NCBI GenBank assembly: GCA_015227615.1
Contig: JAALGZ010000046.1
Coordinates: 230,882 to 294,881 of the forward strand
DNA length: 64,000 nt
Direction of reading: 5' to 3'
Origin: Labyrinthula sp. Ha
Lineage: Eukaryota; Sar; Bigyra; Labyrinthulida; Labyrinthulaceae
The notes under the pieces were generated by a model that saw only the letters and a list, made by a program, of their open reading frames with translations, ran no database searches and was not told where the DNA came from. Positions within the stretch are counted from its first letter, which is position 1; each line of letters starts with the position of its first letter. Of the stretch, positions 22,501 to 34,800 are shown piece after piece. Made by a program: the position numbers and the translations under genes.

Positions 22501-25500
22501 TGTCGATATCCAGATACAGGAATAGTGACATATAATTCAAAACTATTATATTTTATTGTTGTAGTGCTTGCTTAGGAGTCTCCCCTATGATACTATGATA
22601 AGTTATTCAAAATACTATGCAATCATAGCTGGGCACATGCTAGAGCTATGTAACATCTTCCAATAGCAGAAGACTGGTCAAATACCATAATAAGCAATTT
22701 ATGGAGGGAAGCTGTTTGAATTTAAGTTTTCCAGCTGTTTGTACTCTAAATTCAGGGCTTAGTCAAATTGAAAGGGTTGTGATTGTAATACTCGTTCTTC
22801 GTTTCATTAAACCAACATCTTCAAAATTTTAAAGAATGTCTTATAAAATTATCTTCGCCTTTTTGCCTACATCCTATTTAAATAGTGCTATGGATTTAGT
22901 ATAATTAACAGGATTATATCGTCGATAATAACTTCTTCATTTTTAAGATTTTTACTTCAACATATACCCTTAATATTGTTTCTGTTTCTTTTGCTTGGAG
23001 GTTGTTAGATTATGATTTTCATATGAACTTTAACGATTTATTAATTTTATAGAGGGTTTTACTGCTATATGTTTGAGACATAAAATTTTATTTTCTATGG
23101 ATTCATATACTATTATAAAAAATGCTCAAAAATAGATTTACTTGAATGCATAAATATCAAGGTGTCACTTAGAAACCTAATATCCCTAGTTAATACACAC
23201 ATCTCTTGTAATATCTTAGCGATTACCATAGAAAATAAATCTTCCTATCAATCTAAGTCTACTATTTTATTTATATTTACTCTGTGTGTTGCCTTGTCAT
23301 TATTCGGATCTATATTTCTATTATCATAGGAGCTAGCTAGAATCATAATTATCTGATTTCATTTAGTCATAAACAGAGCTATCACATTTAGGTTCCCTGT
23401 GCACTCTTAATTTTGTAAATATTTAATATAGAATGTCTATATTGTCCCATTTTATCGCTAAATATCCCCAAGTTTGCATATTCTTTGAAGCCAGATAACA
23501 TATTTTTATATTAATACTTCAATCATTTTAATTCTCCCTTTATAAATATAGGCTACATATTCAACTAATCATCCCATAAAATAATTTCTAATGGCCGTAT
23601 GGTCGCCCTGCTCCAGTAATTCTAAATAAACGACCTTTCTTGTTTTGCAGAAGTTCTTGATTGACTGTTTCTCGGAGATACAAAGGTATACTATTCAATC
23701 AAAATGAAGTGCAAGATAGTTAGAAAAATAGATTAATAAAAACAAGTACTATTAATTGTTTAATTTTTCTGTCCTTATACAATAACAATTGTTTGGAAAA
23801 AATGTTCTCTTGCCTCAAAGCTTTAAAGAGGCATTATTCACATACACACCTGTTAATCCACAAAATTGAAGAAAGTTCTTTCTTTTTTAATTTTGTGTTT
23901 CAATTTCAATAATAACCGAATATTTTCTACACGCACACAGCGTTTATAAGCTTATTTTCACGTTGTCCATCTTCTTGTTTTATTATTAACATCTTATTTT
24001 GATACATAGCATTTTTATATACTTTTTAACGTCCTATTTTCTCTGGTACCAATAATTATGTGTTCATTTTCAATATGTCATGTTTTGAAGCTTATGAGAG
24101 CTCCTATTGGTTACAGTAAACTGATCTTTCTGGTCCCAGTTGGGTAGTAAATCATCTAAAATTTAAAAGTTAAGGATGAAATAAGAACATATAATTCATC
24201 TTATAAAGACTTAACTAACTTATTTTAACAGATTTTGATTATTTTATATGTTATTATCAGAGTTTCTTTTTAATCTCATATTCAATGTTTTTCCAGGTCT
24301 TAAAAGATGCTACACAATTTTAAAGGTTTGTGGTCCAACCATACAACTAAACTTGCAGATATATCATAATATTATATTGTCCAATTCATATGATTACACG
24401 AAATCCTAGATTTCAATATTTATTTTGGTCAGCATAAGTGCTTCCTAAGTATTAGTGGTTCAAAAAATAATTTGGCATTCATTCTGTGAATATTTTAAAT
24501 TTCAAAATCTCAATCGAACTGTATTCCTATAAACTGTAATATTAGTTTTACCTATCATACTTTATGTTTGAATCTATATTGCAACGGTGATCTATATTTC
24601 CAATACATAGAGGTCATTTAATAAGCTCTATCAATTTTCATTTTATTATCTTGAGTATTTACAAAGTATTTTATATTTTTTTGATCAAAATAACTTGAAT
24701 TCCGATTTTCTTCACTTAAAAAATTTAGCTAAACTCCCTCCTATTACACTTACAAGTATTTTCGCTAAGGGAGGGCGCTGATAATTGCCGGTCTACTACG
24801 TATTGCTATGATAACATTTTATTTTTCTTATGATCATAATTATACAGTTATTCTAATAGAAATGGAGTTTTATCCTTTGTTCTTAATTATAATATATAAT
24901 TCTTAATTGCTGATATAGAAGAAGAACTTATTCTCTTGGATGAGGTCTCATGTCATTCACCTCTACACAGCAAGTTCTCTTTCAGAAGATTTCACATATC
25001 AAAAAGCAGAAAGAACATAAATATATATATATATATACCTTAGTTCTCTGATCTAGACAGAATAGCCCGGTGCAAGTCTCGATGCTAAAAAAAAATCAAA
25101 AAAATTAATTTCCTATAAGATTACCGGTATGATCTTTTCCCTTTGTGAATAAGGTTCCTATAGGCTTTAAATGAAAAATAATATAACTTCTTAGTCATGA
25201 TCTATACGACAAATTCATCTGTGGTATAGGGAAAATTTAAAGAATAACTAGTTACTTGATCGGTGTTCATTCTTTTTTTTCAAGACTTCATTGCGTAGAA
25301 CTCATAGGGGCACAATTGTGCTATTTGTGCTAAAAGGTCTATATATTTACTAGGGGAGGGCCATAATTCTATGAAACCTAACCCTTAATTTATATGGATA
25401 TTTTATTTTATATAGTCATAGTTTAATTAATTGCATTATCAGGCTTTTATTTTTTATATTCAGAGCATATATATATAGACCTGCAGCAAACTTAGAATTT

Positions 25501-28500
25501 ATGCCATTCTGAATGGTAACATTTCTAAAGCTTCTAAGATATTACGTCCTAAAACTAGAATTAGTTACTCCTGATATTTGCGATACTAAACGCATTGTAG
25601 CTGGCATAAAAATTTTATTTTTAACTGAATTGATCTATGCTGCTCAATATTTGCCTAGTGTATATATATATTATCAAAGTAATTAAGTAATATAAAACCT
25701 TTGGTTTTCATCTAGAATTCTTATGACATAACATTGCTATAAAAGCTGTCTTTTTTGTTATTCAGAGTAAAGTTTTAATTCTTATAACCAACTTTACCAA
25801 TATTCATACCATCGGAACTGGTATTGCCTGTAAATATTAAAAGCAATCAACAATTTGCTAATAATATAATGTCATTCCAACCGTTATCTATTAGATTGTA
25901 CAAATATAAATTGGGTTAACTAAGTTATTACTTGCAAATATAATAACTCAGTAATCAATAAAGTAATAGAAAAATACTTGTGGAAACAAAAAATAATAAA
26001 AAATAAACATGGCATAAATCTCCACGGTGAAATAATCGGGACATTTGGAGGCTGGTTATGTGGTGCTGCAATAATAAATATTAAAAAAAATGCATGTGGA
26101 ATTTAAGTTGGTATTAGTCATAATCTTTACAATTTTTTAAACGATAGTATATTTGGGCAAACCAAAAATCGAGTATATCCCGTGTATAGAATGTTAATGC
26201 CTTGTAAATGTCTGAATTCTTTTTTGACATCAGTAAATAGCGCTTCAATACTAACATATAGCCTATTTAAGGCCCTATATACTATATTTGCTATAGAAAA
26301 TATGTATTTTTCAGGTACTGGTTTGCGCATAACTCGGGCAACTTGTGTGTCATAAACATGATTTCGGTCTGTTTCATCAGGTCTAGTAACCATTAGACTA
26401 TTTCATAAGTATATTCAGTTAGTTAACAATTGCATGATTTTTAGGTTATTATATTGATATCATCTTCAAACTGTCGTTAAAATTTTTGTTTAGCTCCATA
26501 AGAGTTGACTTACGTTCTTGTTTTACTATATGTCTGTTATGGATTAAATCAGAAATTTCTCTCTCATACACAATTATATAAAAAAATACCCCTTACCTTA
26601 GCAACTTACTCGATGGTCTTTATCTCTATGTTTTACTATCTAAAATTTATAAAAACTGATTTGGAGATTTTATCAATATGGTATAATGTTACATGATGCA
26701 GTTTTATATGGTTCTCTCAACTAGTTTTGTGTGGGTATAGTAAATTGTTATCTAGATGTAGTACACAATGGCACAAGAATATCAACAAACTTTCTACTTA
26801 AGTATGCACAGATTTAGAAGAATAAATAAATGTGGAGTATTGTCGATAAATGTCCTTAATCTATTGTAAATATTAGTTTTAGGATTTTGAATGTTCTTGC
26901 ATTGGTTAAAAGCTTCTCTAAATTTTGGTCAAATCCATACATTTCTGAAGATTGCATCACCGTTATAATTACTAGCCTCAGTGCTTTTTTTCGTCAAATA
27001 AGTATATAAAAATTTATGATTTCAAATTATCACTTCATTAGAAATCAAGTTATTACAGGATATTCTCTATCTTAAATTGTTTTCTATTACTACTAGAGGA
27101 ATAAATATATATATATATATATAGTATATTTGCTTGATTATTTATGAATTTCATACATGCGATATTTTCTTGGCTGATATTATTTTCGGTTCGAATTTGG
27201 GCATTGCCCATGTGCAAGTATTCTTAAAGAATTTTTTGTGTCTTATCATGCATTGGTTTCTATCTTATATTACCCTTGACTGGTACCATAAAACCGAAAC
27301 TTCTTGTACATTATGTTTTCTTGGATATATGTGTAATGATGATTATCTACATTCTAAGAATATATAAGAGACTTTTGTTGTACACCTTAGATACTATATA
27401 AAGTAATCTCTGCATGATTCTCTAACTTATTTATTTTGGTTAGATAAGTTTGTAGCAATACTCACAAAGAATATCGCAGCGGTCAGTGTTGTTGTGGGGC
27501 ATTGAGAAGTATATTCTCGTCTTAGTTTAACTTAGCCTCATCTTTTTTTCCAAGTGTTTCCTAAACAGAGTGTTAGATTTCTAGTAAATTTATAATGTTA
27601 AGAATTCGAAAAAAGTTAACCGATTCTAATTCAGGAGATGATATAGAAGCTAATATAGACCAGGAAAAACTATGCTAAAATCGATTGACATAGCATTAGT
27701 CTCCTCGTGAGCATCACATCAGCTTTTATAAACGAGGCTACTACCAGATAGTATTCTTCTATTACTTCAAATTGTATATCGTTTAGAGTAATTTAATTGC
27801 CGATTTATTTGCTTGGTTATGATTAATATTCATACTTCAGTAGTCTTTCTACCCAAAAACATAAGCCAATACCATCATTTGGGCTTTTCAAACTTCTCTT
27901 GCCTGAAGTAATAATAAGATATTTGATTAAGTTCATTACTTATTTTTTCAGTTGAGAGGATTTATTTACTTTCATTAATTTGTATATAGGAATGCTACAT
28001 CCCGTCAGAATTGATAAACACATGTGTACACAAAAGTTAAAGCAAATTAAAAGACAAAAATATATAAATGAGGAAAAAGATTACAAGCCCTTATTATTAG
28101 ATCCACCGGCTCCCACCAGAAGCCAAGAAATATTAACCTAGAGTACATCACGATGAACGAGGACTATCTAAGAGGTATATATCAGTACTATCTGTATAAA
28201 ATCTGAAGTGGGGAGGTATGTCACAGTATTGTCATCGCACTATTTTAACCAAATTCAAGTACTAGGATGCTGGATTAAGGGTACATTACGCGCGAAATTT
28301 CTATTTGAATAACTTTTATTTATATTTAAAGATTTCTTCGTATTGTCTGTGTGATGTTTCTCTCGCAAGGTTTTTCTCTCGGTGTAATTAAAATGTTCAT
28401 AAAGCATACAATATTTGAAGTATTGGCAGCTACAAACAAAATTCTTGGATGTGCTCTTCTTTCAAAAGAGACCAGTAAAAAAAATAAATTTGAGGAAAAT

Positions 28501-29434
28501 AGATGTTAGGGTCATTTCTTACACTGCTCTTGTTTTTTCAATCAATATACAAACAATTATGCGGAAGATTGGAGTGATGTTGGTTTATAATGCTCTTCGA
28601 TGTGTCCAATCATGCAGTCATAGTTTTGATCTTGTTCTTGTAATTATATTCCATTTATACATTGAGGAATCAAAGCTCCCATAAAGAGAATTATATTTTG
28701 TAGATTCTGTTTTAATACTTTATTTTACCGTTCTTTTAAGTATTGATTTATTTCTTTGAGAAGCTGACAGACCTCTGTTTTTTCATTGGACAGGAATGAT
28801 CGTATAATTGTAAAGCTACAGATTTTATTTTTACTAATTCTAGATACTTGTGTAATTTCCTCTTTAGACTATAATTTTTAATTTTTTTCTTGCAGCTATT
28901 TAAAAATAGGGATATGAACTGTGTCGATATGATTCTATTGTATGATGAAATGTGCAGTCCAGTAAATCTTCAAAGATAATAAAAATGCCTCAACTAATTG
29001 TTAGGCTCAAATTACCCCAAACTGTTCTTTATATAATTTAACAACCTTGAAGTTTTTTACCAATAATTATTTTTTAAGCCAGTATTTTCCAGGTTATTGA
29101 TGAAGTTTAGTATTTATTATTGGTTTAAGTAAGTGTATTAAGTATTTTGGTACCAACCAGATTTAATACTTAACACTACTTTGAGAAGATAAACGGGATA
29201 CTTAACACCTTTTCACTCTATCTAACTTCCTTTCCTTTGCATAAGGTGTTTATTCTTGTTGCACTCAGATATATGGTCTGCTTTATTCACATTTAGAGTT
29301 TAGTTGTCAAAAAAAAAACTTCTAATTCTTCTAGAAGATATAGATCTCAGATATAAAGAAAATGTCGAACATTAACAAACTTTGGAGAGAAAAATTCATG
29401 CCGGTTGTTTTTGAACAATAAAGAACTGGTAAAA
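19515..29434. other. Gene desert, very AT-rich
   Basis: Almost 10 kb without a convincing full gene. Many short frames exist, but they look like chance. A possible exception is the cullin-like fragment at 26127-26393. Simple TA runs occur at about 25,020-25,037 and 27,107-27,122. Intron-rich genes with tiny exons could be hidden here, but I could not assemble any. No RNA gene was recognised. Confidence 0.5.
26127..26393 (-). pseudogene. Possible cullin C-terminal (neddylation/winged-helix) fragment
   Basis: The 88-residue frame contains TDRNHVYDTQVARVMRK, which resembles the cullin neddylation segment (family pattern D-R-K-H-x-I-D-A-x-I-V-R-I-M-K). About 45 residues later come DVKKEF, then ILYTGYTRFL and a hydrophobic C-terminal end. 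This echoes the IKK...LI..GYL.R...F.Y order at the end of cullins, including its placement close to the C-terminus. The acceptor Lys position is Arg-Lys here. No other part of a cullin was found nearby on the minus strand. It may be a relic, a last exon of a gene with unseen exons, or a chance match. Confidence 0.3.
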
Positions 29435-30613
29435 CTAGAAATGGTTAAGCACACAAAGAATAGCCAATTGGACTGCATAAATTCTCTTTGACATCCACTC
29501 AATTCTTCCTGCACTTCCACATTGTAAGTCGCAAGTATAATAATCGGAACGCACTGCTAAGCACTTAGCTTCCTCTTCATCAACTGAATATTGGTTACCT
29601 ATAATGGACGACAAATATGCAGTATTTGTAAGAGTAGCAAGTCTTGCTGGTTCTATTATTATATTCTCAGGTATTCTCCAAGCCGCTTTGTAGTACGCTT
29701 TAACTACGCTATGGTATTGACGCTTCCATTCATAAACAGTCCTTCTATTATATACACCTAAATCCCAGCTAATACAGTTTGCATCTTTAATTTGCTTTTT
29801 TAGTATACCTCTTTTTTTAAAAGCAAAAGTAATTGCTTCAGCTAAATCTCCAAGCATATCAAAATTAGCAACGTTCAATTTATAAGAGTCTAGTTTTACA
29901 AGATTCATTCCAAACTGAGTATCTGATGGTACAGTTGTTTCATATATCTTTCCTTTTCCGGCTTTCAAATATGCTTCAAACTTAAAAGAATTACCACGTG
30001 AAGGACAATAATGAAATCTATACCAGTTTATGTGGAATATCACCAAAGAATTTTGATGGTGCTTCATAAACATATGATTTAGAAAATGTGTCACGTAATC
30101 AAATTCGCTTACTTTTTGTCTATCAATATATCGAACTTTTTCTACTTGGTAGCACTCATCCTTGTAACGAGAGTATCTACCTTCACGTGTCCACTGCAAA
30201 ACACAACCTAAGAAGTCAGGTAGTGCGTTTGGATGATCTGACATTGTCATATAATAACCATATATAGACCCTACCCCTTCAGACCAAGATGGACAATATT
30301 TTTTCCGCTCTAGTCTGTAATTGGTGTTTACTTTATTCTGCAAACACTTAAATTCGGCATTTTTAAATGGTTGCACCTTTAAAACCTCAGGTTGTCCTAC
30401 CGGATCAAACACATTTGAGCACTCATTAATCATTTCGCACTCACTGTTAAACTCAAAAGCTGTTCTGCAAGCTTCCTGGTCATGATGAAGTAGCTCATCA
30501 TGAAAATATCCTGCGTTTACACAAGAAGTTGTCATGAATAACAATAATACAAATAGTTTTCTGAATGTATGAGGCTTGAGATCCAGTCTACTTATAGCTA
30601 ACACAGACTCCAT
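29435..30613 (-). CDS. Orphan Cys-containing protein with signal peptide-like start
   Basis: This open frame encodes about 392 residues from the ATG at 30613. An N-terminal basic stretch is followed by a hydrophobic core (KLFVLLLFMTTSCVNAG) that looks like a secretory signal with cleavage near Ala-Gly. The rest has many Cys and aromatic residues and ends in a hydrophobic AVQLAILCVL stretch. I do not recognise the family. The frame is open further upstream (to 31204), but that part is antisense-like and overlaps the better-supported frame of the next gene, so I prefer the internal ATG. The 5' end overlaps the upstream frame by 26 bp. A 28-nt candidate intron (30588-30615) would instead join both frames into one protein of 626 residues. 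Confidence 0.6.
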   Translation of the reverse strand: MESVLAISRLDLKPHTFRKLFVLLLFMTTSCVNAGYFHDELLHHDQEACRTAFEFNSECEMINECSNVFDPVGQPEVLKVQPFKNAEFKCLQNKVNTNYRLERKKYCPSWSEGVGSIYGYYMTMSDHPNALPDFLGCVLQWTREGRYSRYKDECYQVEKVRYIDRQKVSEFDYVTHFLNHMFMKHHQNSLVIFHINWYRFHYCPSRGNSFKFEAYLKAGKGKIYETTVPSDTQFGMNLVKLDSYKLNVANFDMLGDLAEAITFAFKKRGILKKQIKDANCISWDLGVYNRRTVYEWKRQYHSVVKAYYKAAWRIPENIIIEPARLATLTNTAYLSSIIGNQYSVDEEEAKCLAVRSDYYTCDLQCGSAGRIEWMSKRIYAVQLAILCVLNHF

Positions 30614-31343
30614 ACATATCTCTGGGTGCTTTACGAAGCTTATTGATTCCTTGGTGCAGAAACTTCGTATCTTCATTTTCTTCCGGCAACCTCTTTTGGT
30701 GAGAACAAACATATTCTGGAAGAATTCTACGCCATTCTTTATGATATGGAGTACCATCAAGTAAAATATCAAGAAAATATTCTTTAAACTCATCATAGCT
30801 TTTTGAATCATCAGGTAAACCAAAATAGCGTAAAAAGATAAGACGATTTTTTGAGATTTCTGGAGGTCCACTTCCATGAACATAGGCTTCAAACGTAAAA
30901 TCAGAGACTTTTCTATGTGCATGCCTAGGGATTCGATAATTCTCATCGTATCTGAGCTTGTTCTCCCATTCACTGTACAAAGGTTTCCCTTCAAGTCGGC
31001 ATTTTTCCCATACTTTCTCTCTGTGGGCAACCATCCCTGGTGTTTCCGGGACACCTCGTAAGTCAATTGTAAATGCAGGTTTAGATTGAGCTCCAGAGTT
31101 TTCTTCTGCTTCTCTTCTTTCCATGTCTTCTGTGCAATCTGTGAAATGGCGCCAAAATTCGTTCTCTTCAAGGAATTTTTCATAGGTGACTGGTAACCAG
31201 TCACGAACTTTTTCTAGAGGATAGATTGGGAATAACCTTTTTTGGTTATTAATTTTGTTGTTGTGGATTAATTTGTTTGGTGTGAGTTCGATATGATCAC
31301 CAGGAGATGTTGTTTTTGTCTTTTCTGTATTCTTGTCGCTCAT
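30588..31343 (-). CDS. Orphan hydrophilic protein
   Basis: The 251-residue frame starts MSDKNTEKTKTTSPGDHIEL and is rich in Glu, Lys, Arg and aromatic residues (for example KPLYSEWENKLRYDENYRIP). There is no signal peptide or membrane segment and I recognise no domain. The composition and uninterrupted length support coding. It ends in TAG at 30588-30590, inside the start of the downstream frame. The combined 626-residue reading through a 28-nt intron would make it the N-terminal region of a protein with an internal hydrophobic segment. A short motif, DFTFEAY here and SFKFEAY in the downstream frame, is shared, which may or may not mean common ancestry. Confidence 0.6.
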   Translation of the reverse strand: MSDKNTEKTKTTSPGDHIELTPNKLIHNNKINNQKRLFPIYPLEKVRDWLPVTYEKFLEENEFWRHFTDCTEDMERREAEENSGAQSKPAFTIDLRGVPETPGMVAHREKVWEKCRLEGKPLYSEWENKLRYDENYRIPRHAHRKVSDFTFEAYVHGSGPPEISKNRLIFLRYFGLPDDSKSYDEFKEYFLDILLDGTPYHKEWRRILPEYVCSHQKRLPEENEDTKFLHQGINKLRKAPRDMYGVCVSYK

Positions 31344-31553
31344 GTATGTTATTTCAATAAAAATGTGATTTCCATAAAATTTCCAATAACATAAAAGCTA
31401 CAAAGAAAGACAAAACTCTACCTAGATGTATTAATAACTACAATACAATCTTCTATTAACTTACGTTATATATAATAGACATTTACAAAATAATATATGT
31501 CTATCTTAGCCATTTATTTAATATTCTTATCAGTTAACAGATGACTAATCAAA

Positions 31554-31751
31554 TTATATTAATCTAACTTGGAAAAAATAACACCTGTTTGAATCACAGT
31601 AAATTCCCAATTGAGTGTTTTCTGTTAAACTTAAATGCTCAAGATATTTTACACCCATAAAGTAAGCAAACTTGAGTATTCCTTCTATTTCGATGAAGTA
31701 TGAACAAATATAACTGATTGTATTTATGTAATTGACCTCTCGAAATACCAC
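31554..31751 (-). CDS. Small ORF or gene fragment behind the shared upstream motif
   Basis: This 65-residue frame contains ILKFAYFMGVKYLEHLSL, which has the Leu spacing of a leucine-rich repeat. It starts 50 bp from the 15-base motif at 31801-31815, as does the ROCO gene from its copy (69 bp). A GT...AG pair inside its 3' part (GTGTTATTTTTTCC...TTAG, 21 nt) could be an intron. The downstream sequence soon fills with stops, so this may be a truncated LRR gene. Support is weak. Confidence 0.3.
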   Translation of the reverse strand: MVFREVNYINTISYICSYFIEIEGILKFAYFMGVKYLEHLSLTENTQLGIYCDSNRCYFFQVRLI

Positions 31752-31800
31752 AATCTGTTGTTTGTTTTTTCTGTTGGTTTTCTTAATTTCGTTATTAATT

Positions 31801-31815
31801 AATTGCCCAAAATAT
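31801..31815 (+). promoter_or_regulatory. Shared upstream motif AATTGCCCAAAATAT
   Basis: It is identical over 15 bases to the motifs at 17615-17630 (minus strand) and 55856-55870. Relative to the minus-strand frame at 31751 it has the same orientation as the ROCO copy. Its flanks also resemble the ROCO flank (a T/G-rich run, then TTAATT). Confidence 0.45.
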
Positions 31816-34800
31816 AAAATACAATCTAAGCTAATTATCTTCAGAGAAAAAGCACCTACAAACTATGGGTACTTTAATCACAACTCTACTACCTATATAC
31901 ACTAGCGGTTAAATGGAACAAGTCATGAAAACTAAAACTAAAGAGCTCACACAATAGATTTTGTAACAAGATATGAGAACCTATAATTTATTATCTATTA
32001 TTAAGAAATACTACCTTCTATGTGAAAAAAGAAAGCTTCAAAGAATACATATGAATACATGAATATTATTCATTACAAAACCACTAAATCTACTCAGAGC
32101 AACTGATCAAATCTTCCTTTCTTAAAACTTCTGTTTAGAAAAACTATGTGTTCGGAATGAACTGTTGACTAGTCAGAAGCTTGAGGCTGAGGCCAACTTA
32201 CTAAAAAGAGCCCTAAGTACTCATGTTAAAATCAATAAGGCAATTGAATGTAGATCCAATGCCTAAATGAGACTACCAAAGCAATCAAGAAAGAGTTATT
32301 TCTTCTTATGAAGTCGAATTTAATCTGAACTTTTGTTTCTCAAATGAAATGTACTCTGATTGAGTCTTTGGCTCAATATCTCCGCGCTTGCGTTTATATA
32401 AGTTTCTTTATCTTTTCTTTTATGTTATTTATTCTCGTTAGATTTGATGTCACTTAATTTTCCAAGAGATCTACCTACTACCATCCGATGCCATTGATAA
32501 AAAACGGCAATATATAACCGATTAAATATCCCAGCCCTATTTTTCCTATTGAAATTGATGTACCTCTTTTTGTTTTTCTGTCGTCTTGCAGCAAAAAACT
32601 AGCCTTACAGAATCGAAACTCAGTCTTTAATCCCAGTCAAACCCAATCTTTGCGTAAGTTGTATAATCTTAGAGAAAGTTACAACTTGAGGGCGTTTCTT
32701 TTAAACACGGACTCAAAATACCAATAGAACTGAACATAGTTTACTCCGTCTTTATTTCTTTTTAACCAGGACAAATACACGGACTCGAATTGTTGAATAT
32801 CTTCAAAACACTCATTTCTTTTTATTCTAGAGAGAAACACAAACATCAGTTCTACAATCTGTTGTAAGTAATGACCCAAGAATTTACGTCCACCCTTCAA
32901 CTTTGTGCATGTAACTCAGTCGATTATGTTAGCAAAATATTACTGGTTCATTGCAAAATTTTCCAGAGTTCCCCGCAAGTTCTCTTCAATGACCCATATA
33001 ACCAAGTAATTATGCCAAATATTATCAATGTATAGCCTCAAATTTTATGAATTTCTATACATTGCGTATCGATTGTGAATATTTTTCACCAGATTAAGCT
33101 TGCTTGTATCTCATGGAGAGTGCACCAGGAGAAGATACACCACATCATGGGGTCAAAGAGCCACGGTGTTTTATTCATAAATATCGGAATAACCTCACGC
33201 CCTTTTCAAAGAAAATGATATATTTTTTCACACAATGTCATCAATGATCACAGGTCAAACGAAATGGTTTACATAAAATTCCACATCAAAACATAACTCC
33301 CTCTAGGTTCTATATGTATGCACATTTATAAATTTGAGATAGTCTCTAGACTCAAAGAGCTTAATTTGCATCCTTTTGCAACGTCTATCATAAAGGGCTT
33401 CTCATCATTTCCAATCTAATAACTCTATTCTTAATACACAAGGGTAACCTTCGAATAAAATTTGTAAATACTCATCTACAAATTTAACAATGTCATGAGC
33501 ACCTTCGGGTGTTCTCTCAAGGGGTTAATAAAGCATCTATATTCCCCCTAAGCATTTTATGAACACAACCTAAAACCCAGGATTACATCTTACGTAGCCT
33601 CATAGCTCATCAAGAACTTAGCTGGTTCAAAGGACCGGAATCATCATGTATACCCTATCTCTACTGTAGGACATTAAAACTTTTTTCCTGTGTCAGGTGC
33701 TTAGATATCGGGATTATTTCCATTGAAATGTTCTAGCCCTGAAATACCCATTGTTACACTTAGGGTTTCCTGGCGTAATAAATGATAAATAACGGTAAAA
33801 GGTATCTGAATTTTTCTTAAGGTTAATAACGTTAAAGAATTGGTTATTTAACGTTAAATAGTAGAAAATCAACGCAAAAAAGAATTAACGATAACTACTT
33901 GTCTTCTCAAATCCCTTAACTTTTTAGCGATCTGCCCCAAATCGCATCTCCATAAGTTTTCTCCCTATACTGTTGCTCTAAAGAAATAAGATTGAAACGA
34001 AAACTGACACTGAACTAAATACACGCTAGAGTCAACAAAATTCGTAAGTTTTTTATATGAAAATCTCTCTACGACTACTAAACTTGCCTTTGAAATTATC
34101 TCAATCTGAGTTATAAATTATATCCTAAAGTATAGAGAAGTGTTCCAAATAACTTTTCTACATAGCTCAGCGAACAAATTATACTCGGCAATAGAAAGCA
34201 ACTCATAAAATAGAGTTGATGCTTTGGATAGACTAAGAATTTTGCCTAATTTCCTTTTTTAAATCCACCTATCTCAACTCAAACCTTGCTTGAGAAAAAT
34301 CATTAAGCACATTTGGAAAGATATTTTAATTCCGTAACCAATCTCAAAAGAGAGTTTAGTTTTTTATGAAGCTAACCACTAGTTACGTACGCTCTACTAT
34401 AGGAATAACAAAGCAAAGTTTAATATATCAAGATTTGGCAAAGCAAAATAATTTTTTGGCTGATAACCCATTTGCTTAAAGCAAAAAAATTGTTAAGCAA
34501 ATCTAAAGTTTAATTCCTAGTATATTACCACTCTTTTTCTTTTCTTCTACTGAGATATGCTAAGGTTAAACCACTTATTTTTATATTTCATAATTATACG
34601 TTATTTGGAAGTGATATTTTTATTACTTTTATATATCGCTCAGTTTTTATATAGAAAACCTTTGAAACCGATTTAAATTACTAAAGACACTGGTTCTAAC
34701 AAAAAGTTTTCATTTTTTTTATTTAAGCACTGGAAGATAGTTTTCCATACTGTTCCTTTCAGCTCAAACTGTTCTAGAGGGGAATGATTTAATAATTGCA

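Noticed and set aside
30613-31204. N-terminal extension of the 392-residue orphan to a 589-residue frame
   Set aside because: The extension overlaps the better-supported 251-residue frame out of phase and has no protein-like features; the signal peptide begins after the internal ATG at 30613.
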